Shown here: positions 58,479 through 64,000 of the stretch, in pieces | How positions within the stretch are numbered: position 1 is the first letter of the stretch | Layout: each line of letters begins with the position of its first letter | Assembly: GCA_028386065.3 (NCBI GenBank) | Contig: JAKUCV010000253.1 | Coordinates: 62,001 to 126,000, forward strand | Reading direction: 5' to 3' | Origin: Turnera subulata | Taxonomy: Eukaryota; Streptophyta; Magnoliopsida; Malpighiales; Passifloraceae | Length of the DNA stretch: 64,000 nucleotides | Notes under the pieces: generated by a model | Told to the model about the DNA's origin: nothing | What the model saw: only the letters and a program-made list of their open reading frames with translations | Databases searched by the model: none | Made by a program: the position numbers and the translations under genes

Positions 58479-59115
58479 CATGCACTGCACTAACCCAAGG
58501 ACTATTTGAAATTGGATATATGATCTCAACATCAAAGAGTTTCAAAATTTCCTTTTTAACCACTTCTTTTATATTTTCATTTAGTCTTCTCCATGGTTCT
58601 ACTGTGGGTTTGCTGCCTTCTTCTAAAAGAATACAATGCATGTAGAGGTTAGGACTGATACCTGTGAGGTCATCAATGGTATATCCTATTGCCTTTCGGT
58701 GCTTGTTAACAACAATGCGCACCTTTTTCTCTTCCTCCTGTGAAAGGTCAGCCTCAATAATAATAAGAAATGAGGAATTTTCATGCTCTAAATAGATATA
58801 CTTGAGTTTGCGCGACAGAGGTTTCATTTCCACCTTTGTTGCATCTTTTGCAAGTTCCAGTTTCTGAACAGATTCTGCAGCAGGTTGTGTAACAGACTCT
58901 GTAACAGGCTCAGCCTGTTGTTCTACAGCATGGGCCAGTGCGTCAATTTCTGGCACTATTTCTTCTGCCAAAAATTTTGCTACCTGCTGCAGGGCTATTT
59001 CATCTCCCTCAATAAGTCCATTGACTAAGCAACCTAGCAACTCGTCTTCATGTGTCTCCATGAGTTGAGATGCCTTAACTAGCACATCAACAGAATCTGG
59101 CACAACATCTACCAT
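58479..59115 (-). pseudogene. Ty3/gypsy pol, N-terminal part of reverse transcriptase
   Basis: Open for 214 codons to the solo LTR. A glutamate-rich linker (EQQAEPVTESVTQPAAE) leads into RT: LKYIYLEHENSSFLIIIEAD, AIGYTIDDLTGISPNLYMHC, SKPTVEPWRRLNENIKEVVK, and SPWVSAVHVV at the cut. Matches the start of Athila/Tat RT, which normally continues VPKKGG. Confidence 0.88.
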
Positions 59116-59149
59116 GTAGCACTGTCCTACTCCAAACTCATTTCTTTGT

Positions 59150-59550
59150 GCCTTCTGGACATTGAACTCTACTATTTCTTCTCCAAGTCACAGTGTCAAT
59201 GTTTCGTAGGTGCAATCGATTATGGCTCCTGCTGTGGCTAAGAAGGGACTTCCCAAAATGATGGTTGTCTTTTCATCCTCCGTCATGTTCATCACCACAA
59301 AGTCTACAAGGATGTAAAAATTGCCAACCTTGACTGGCACATCTTCCAACACTCCCACAGGATATACAAGTGAGCAATCAGCAAGCTGAATCGTCATCCT
59401 TGTGGGCTTGATGTCTCCAAGGTTCATGTTTGGAGTGATGGAGAGTGGTAACAGGCTGACACTGGCTCCTAGATCACATAAGGCTCCTTCAATTTTCTTG
59501 TTTCCAATGTTACAAGGTATTGTGAAACTTCCTGGGTCTGAGCATTTTCT
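59150..59550 (-). pseudogene. Ty3/gypsy aspartic protease
   Basis: The motif CSDPGSFTIPCNIGN is followed by CDLGASVSLLP (~59484-59450; DLGAS is the active-site variant of this lineage) and NMNLGDIKPTRMTIQLAD, then TTIILGSPFLATAGAIID at ~59270-59215, with the second conserved ILG motif. Frame breaks occur between gag and here. Confidence 0.82.
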
Positions 59551-61340
59551 GGGTGGATGGTGTTGAATGAGAGCACTCCCTTAGGCTGTTATGGCTACAG
59601 TCTCAATATCATCAATGGTTCTCTTCTTTGTCAGAATATCCTTGAGGAATTTAGCATATAAAGGGATTTGTATAACCACTTCACTGAAAGGAACATTGAC
59701 ATATAATTTACTCAGCATTTCTTTAAACTTATGGAATTTCTTCTCTAGCTTGGATTTGTGGTATACTTCTGGGTATAGGAGGGGAGGTTGATAGGGTCGA
59801 ACAGTCTGGGCTGCTTCTCAGCTTTTTTTGTGCTGACAGGCTCGACCACAGGCTCAACCTGTGGCTGCACTGTCTGTCCTGAGCCGAATGTCGATGCTTG
59901 TTGCTCGGTTCTCTCCACAGCCTCAGGCGGTCTTTGCACTGTGTCTTTCAACTCCTTCACACTGCGAAGCATCACAGCCTTGACATGCTCATTCCTTGAA
60001 TTTTCTATCGGTTTCCCTGGAAGAGCTCCTTGTTGACTAGTGGACATGGTGGCTTGTTGAGCAATCTGATTCTTGAGGATTCTGTTGTGAGATTTGATTT
60101 GACTAATCTCTTCGCTTATTTTTTTCCGGTTCTCCAAGATGGATTGCAGCATGCTCATCATGTCAGTACTGTTACCTTGTTGTCCTCCTTGATTCTGCCT
60201 TTGGTACTGCGGCTGTCCACCATGGTTCAGTCTCTGGTACTGGGCCTGTGGTGGAATTCTTTTTTCGTTTGGTGCTTTCCAAGAGAAGTTGGGGTGGTTT
60301 CTCCAGGATGGATTGTAGGTGTTTCCATATTGGCCTTGCTTCTGCTGAATGTAGTGAGCTTGTTCAAAATCACATTCAGCAAAGAGTGGACAACTATATG
60401 TGTAGTGAGGTCCACCACATCCTTCACAGTTTGAGGCTGTGACTACAGTTGCCTTGACTTGAGCAGCCCCTAGTTGCTTCTTGAGGGCTTCTATTTCTGC
60501 CTCCAACTTGGTCATCCGATCTACACCAATTATTCTAGAGGATTTGACTTCCCTAACTTGGGTCTTCCTCTTGGATAGAGCTTAAAGAATGGTGACTCCA
60601 TGATTATAGTCTTTATCCCAGAATGCACCATTGGCCATCTTGTCCAATGTGTTCTGTTCTTCATCACATAGGCCACAATAGAATTGTTCAAGTTGCACAG
60701 CCTCATCAATTCAATGGTTTGGGCATCTCTTAAGTAATCCCTTGAAGCATTTCCAAGCATCTCGAATTGATTCATCATAGCGTTGAGTAAAGCCAATTAG
60801 TTGCTGCCTCAAATTTACAGCTTTGCTTGATGGATGGTATTCTTTCGAGAATGCTCTGACTAGGCTATCCCAGTCAGTGAAGTGGCCTGCTTCATGGTTA
60901 TTGAGCCATTCGAATGCTGCATCTCCAAGTGAGAATAGGAACACTCTCATGTACAACTGCTCCTTGGTCATCCCTGCTATGTTTACAGTGCTGCACACCT
61001 ACAAAAAATTCTACAAGTGCGAGTTTGGATCTTCAGAGGGCGTGCCTCCAAAGGTGCGCCTTTCCAACATGCTCAGCAAGTTTGTTCGGATCTCATATGG
61101 GGCATCTACATCTAGAATCGCTATGTTGTTATGGATTATGGTGGTTGGTGGTTGTAGGAGCTGTGACATGGGATGTAGGGCCGAACAGGCTAAGCCTGTT
61201 CAGGTCCTAGGTGCGCTTCTTCATTGTGTTTGTCCGCCATGTTTTGCTGCTTTTGATTGTTCTGTTTGCGAATCTGGCGGGTTGTCTTTTCGATCTCCTG
61301 GTGGAATATTAGAGCTGGCTGATTGCTCCTAGTTTGGGGT
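59551..61340 (-). pseudogene. Ty3/gypsy gag
   Basis: Frames from about 61340: YMRVFLFSLGDAAFEWLNNH, AFSKEYHPSSKAVNLRQQL (60998-60711, capsid-like retrotransposon gag domain), then QLEQFYCGLCDEEQNTLDKM with the frame changing near 60720, a coiled-coil-like TKLEAEIEALKKQLG (60515 on), a zinc knuckle CEGCGGPHYTYSC (~60428-60390) and a glutamine/asparagine-rich tail. Stops at several points. Confidence 0.85.
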
Positions 61341-61409
61341 ATCCACCATCTGAAAACTTCAAACTTGGAAAAAGAAAGGGTTAAAATTTAAAAGTAATAG
61401 AATCAAGCG

Positions 61410-61435
61410 CCAGTCCTTGGCAACGGCGCCAAAAA
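61410..61435 (-). other. Primer-binding site
   Basis: The minus strand reads TTTTTGGCGCCGTTGCC, complementary to the 3' end of tRNA-Asp and typical of Athila/Tat elements. It lies 5 bp from the inferred LTR end. Confidence 0.8.
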
Positions 61436-61440
61436 CTTGA

Positions 61441-63288
61441 TGTCGTCCCACTATCCACAAAGGATCCTACAAGTGCACAGGGTTGTTGTAGTACTTTATC
61501 ATGGTCATATCCATAGGGACTGGGTTGAGCATGTTACTCCTTAATTAGATGAATTAGGCTTAAAACAATTAAACATAGGTGATTTTTGGGTGATTGCAAA
61601 TTGAAACTTAAAATAGGCAAGAAAATAAAAGCTAACAGCAGTGTTGAAGTAGGAAAAGATCAGATTTGGTAAAGTCTTAGGCATCCGGGGTTCACATGCC
61701 CTGCTTTCATGCTCTAAATTGCTCAACAGCATAATAATAGGCTGAGCCTGTTGACGCCCTATGTTTAATAAGATGTCTTGAAGGGGCTCCCAACCTAGTG
61801 TATTACCAACGGCTTTCGATCTTATTGATAGTTCTCCAAGCTTCCATCTACCCCCTGTCACTAGAATAGAAGTCCGCTTAGGGGTGAAGTTTAGTGTTGG
61901 TGCTAAGTACCCACAGTCTCTCCCTATCTTCTTTCGAATAGCTAGTGAGTGTAGGCTGACTATTGTTGGTCTAGCACACTTAGCTTCCTCCTTCAGTCCT
62001 TTACCAGGCTACTACTTGATTAAAAATAGGCCTCTCAATAGTCAATCAGGGATCAGATTAAAATGGTATTATCTTCTCGACCGTGCCGCAACAGGCTGAG
62101 CCTGTGCTGATTCTGTTAACAACACAGAATCGATTATAAAAATCAGTTCTTGTAGGCGCTCTTGACCTATACTACACCCATTTGTTTTCACTCACATGTG
62201 CCTCCCAAGATTCTCACTCATCCTAATGCTTTCGCATCAGTCAAACCAAGGGGATTAAGGGTTGGTGTCGGGGCTAATTCCTCAATCAATTCCTAACCTT
62301 TGTCAAAAGCCATAAGCTAAGGGTTGGTTGTTGTTGTTCTAGCAACTATGGTTTCACCTTTTGGTCCTTCACCTAGCTACATGTAATCATGCATAGGTTT
62401 GATCGAGACACAAACATGGAGAAAGTTTGCAACAACCAAAACAAGAAGTCGGGTTAAGAACATAAGATGAGCAATTCATTACAACAAAAATAGGGACATG
62501 TTATACCCCTTCAACCTAAGAGGGGTTGTTTAGTTCATAATCTGAATTACAAAATCAAAAGGGGTAAGGGTTAGTATAAGGATTGGAACAAACTAGAGGC
62601 TAGGGATAACATGATTTCTGCCTAGAAAAGACTACATAATCGTATTTCCCCTTGAACCCTTGTTCCAAAACTTCTGCAGTTTTAATGGTGTTTGATCGAT
62701 TGGGTAATTTAATTCTCAGTTCTCCTTCCTTCTTCCTATTTATAGGCGCGGATCCTCTTCTTCTCTCTTCTCACACTTGTTGGAAGGTATAGGAGTTGGG
62801 CAAGTTGGTTTTCAGTTGCCCATCATGTTCCTCAGGATAAGGCATCATGGGAAGCGTGCTGATAGGCTGAATTCTTCAGATCAGCAGGTTTAGAAGACTT
62901 TTGGAGAGCATAATAGTTCTTGAAGTGCAATTGGCCTTCATTCCTTCTACCATTTGAGAGATTCAATTAAAGATTGAAAAGTGAAAAACAATACCTCATA
63001 TGTAGACCCATTACCTCTTGTCTCTACTAATGTGCGTAAGTCATCAAGCTAGGATCACTAAGACTTTATCTGTGTTATATTGAGGCTGGGTGAGGTTTGT
63101 CAAAGGAAGGTGGATGGATTTCACAAAGGTCAATGGCATGTGAACTCGACTCTTTTGTCTTGTTCATGAACAGCCTGAGACTTTGTAGAGGCTGTTTGAC
63201 TTCATTTTTTTTTTTCTGGGGTCTCATGCTGTTCAGCAATTGTGTCCCAATGCTTCAGCCACTCTTGATGTAACCACTGACTCCAACA
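61441..63288 (-). repeat. 5' LTR of the Ty3/gypsy element
   Basis: The minus-strand end GGGACGACA at 61441 is next to the primer-binding site. A minus-strand CTATAAATAGG box is at about 62736-62746. The outer end is inferred as TGTTGGAGTCAGTGG at 63288; an alternative at 63309 (TGAACACAAATCC) is possible. No second LTR remains to test it. Contains two AGGCTGAGCCTG palindromes (61737, 62090). Confidence 0.65.
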
Positions 63289-63289
63289 G

Positions 63290-64000
63290 GTAGATTGGAT
63301 TTGTGTTCATGGGTGGATTATGACTCCTCGTTAGGGCCACTCTTGATAATGCTATTGAATTCACCTCTAAGGCGTTCAATGACTATTGTATGTCAATTGG
63401 AATTGTGGTTGAACATCCTGTAGCTCATGTTCATACCCAAAGCGGTCTTGCAGAATCGTTGATTAAACGGCTCCAATTGATTGCTAGACCTTTATTGATT
63501 GGATGCAAACTCCTTGTTACTGCTTGGGGACATGCTATTTTGCATGCAGCAACACTTGTGCGCTTGAGGCCAACAAGTTATCGTAAGCTCTCCCCCATTC
63601 AATTGGTTCATGGTCACGAACCTAATATCTCTCACCTTCGGACCTTTGGTTGTGCAGTATATGTGCCAATTGCTCCACCACAGCGAACAAAAATGGATCC
63701 TCAAAGAAGATTGGAAATATATGTTGGATATGAATCTCCATCATTTATAAAATATTTGGTACCAAGAACTGAGATGTATTTACAGCAAGATTTGCTGATT
63801 GTCATTTTGATGAAAATATTTATCCAACATTAATGGGAGAAAATAAGCAGCTGGATAAAGAAATTAAATAGAATGCTATATCATTATCAAGCCTTGATCC
63901 TTGAATAAATTAGTGTGAACTTGAAATTCAAAAGAAAAATTCATAGCAAATCAATTGCGAGATACTTTTATTGATATCAATAGAGTGACCGAATCTCATG
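63290..64000 (+). pseudogene. Ty1/copia integrase fragment
   Basis: DNAIEFTSKAFNDYC at ~63345, VEHPVAHVHTQSGLAESLIK (usual QNG changed to QSG), AWGHAILHAATLVRLRPTSY, SPIQLVHGHEPNISHLRTFG and DPQRRLEIYVGYESPS, the C-terminal half of a copia integrase followed by the GKFD-like junction. Frame changes and stops after 63780 (KQLDKEIKWNA-like, then stop). It runs off the window. The gypsy 5' LTR adjoins on the left and presumably inserted into this element. Confidence 0.85.

Larger units (their letters stand above)
50558..63288 (-). mobile_element. Athila/Tat-type Ty3/gypsy element, 3' truncated, three insertions
   Basis: On the minus strand: 5' LTR (63288-61441), PBS with TTTTTGGCGCCGTTGCC, gag with CCHC, protease, RT, RNase H, integrase, then truncation at ~50558 against a family A LTR fragment. 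RT is split by a solo LTR (56632-58473) and by a Cassandra-type TRIM carrying a further LTR (52598-56403). The GGCGCCGTTGCC primer site and CDLGAS protease are hallmarks of this lineage. All ORFs contain stops. Confidence 0.88.

Overview
This is nuclear DNA of a flowering plant. It has one intron-containing plant gene, an IQM-family calmodulin-binding protein with nine coding exons, in about 3.5 kb. Nearly everything else is nested, mostly dead retrotransposon sequence. A fragment of plant mitochondrial cob (cytochrome b) points the same way, as do SIRE/Maximus-type Ty1/copia elements with an extra env-like ORF, an Athila/Tat-type Ty3/gypsy element and a 5S-bearing Cassandra-type TRIM. Two single Ns beside long C runs suggest clone-based sequence with unresolved joins. 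I see no prokaryotic operon, CRISPR array, rRNA locus or convincing tRNA gene.

Layout. 1-4.1 kb: a DNA-transposon-like end, a solo LTR (called family A here, minus strand) and the RT/RNase H end of a copia element. 4.1-4.6 kb: a 45-bp tandem duplication and the cob fragment. 4.9-12.7 kb: a degenerate L1-type LINE with an RNase H domain, split inside its reverse transcriptase by a family A solo LTR (9022-10841). 12.7-14.3 kb: no gene seen. 14.3-26.6 kb: SIRE-like element 1 (plus), whose env-like ORF is split by a solo LTR with 5-bp target-site duplication (TSD) GAACC. It carries a 272-bp duplication that is probably an assembly artefact and ends in a poly-C/N gap. 26.7-27.9 kb: very AT-rich DNA.

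27.95-39.75 kb: SIRE-like element 2 (minus), complete between ATCAT TSDs, its env-like region also split by a solo LTR (TSD ATGTG). 39.8-44.1 kb: intergenic DNA with a MULE-type MITE (10-bp TSD), a perfect 165-bp tandem duplication and a tandemly duplicated tRNA-like repeat. 44.1-47.6 kb: the IQM gene. 48.6-50.6 kb: a copia LTR/gag stub, an LTR-like fragment and a truncated family A LTR. 50.6-63.3 kb: an Athila/Tat-type gypsy element (minus) whose RT is broken twice, by a solo LTR (TSD AACTA) and by a Cassandra-type TRIM (TSD ATTGG) that itself took a 3-kb LTR. 63.3-64.0 kb: another copia integrase fragment.

The elements do not work together as a pathway. The value of the window is its insertion stratigraphy, with five solo LTRs or TRIMs datable by matching TSDs. 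I found no undescribed molecular system. The most unusual structures are the Cassandra/3-kb-LTR composite, the GC-rich hairpin arrays inside the family A LTRs, the cob chimera and the RT template-switch scar.
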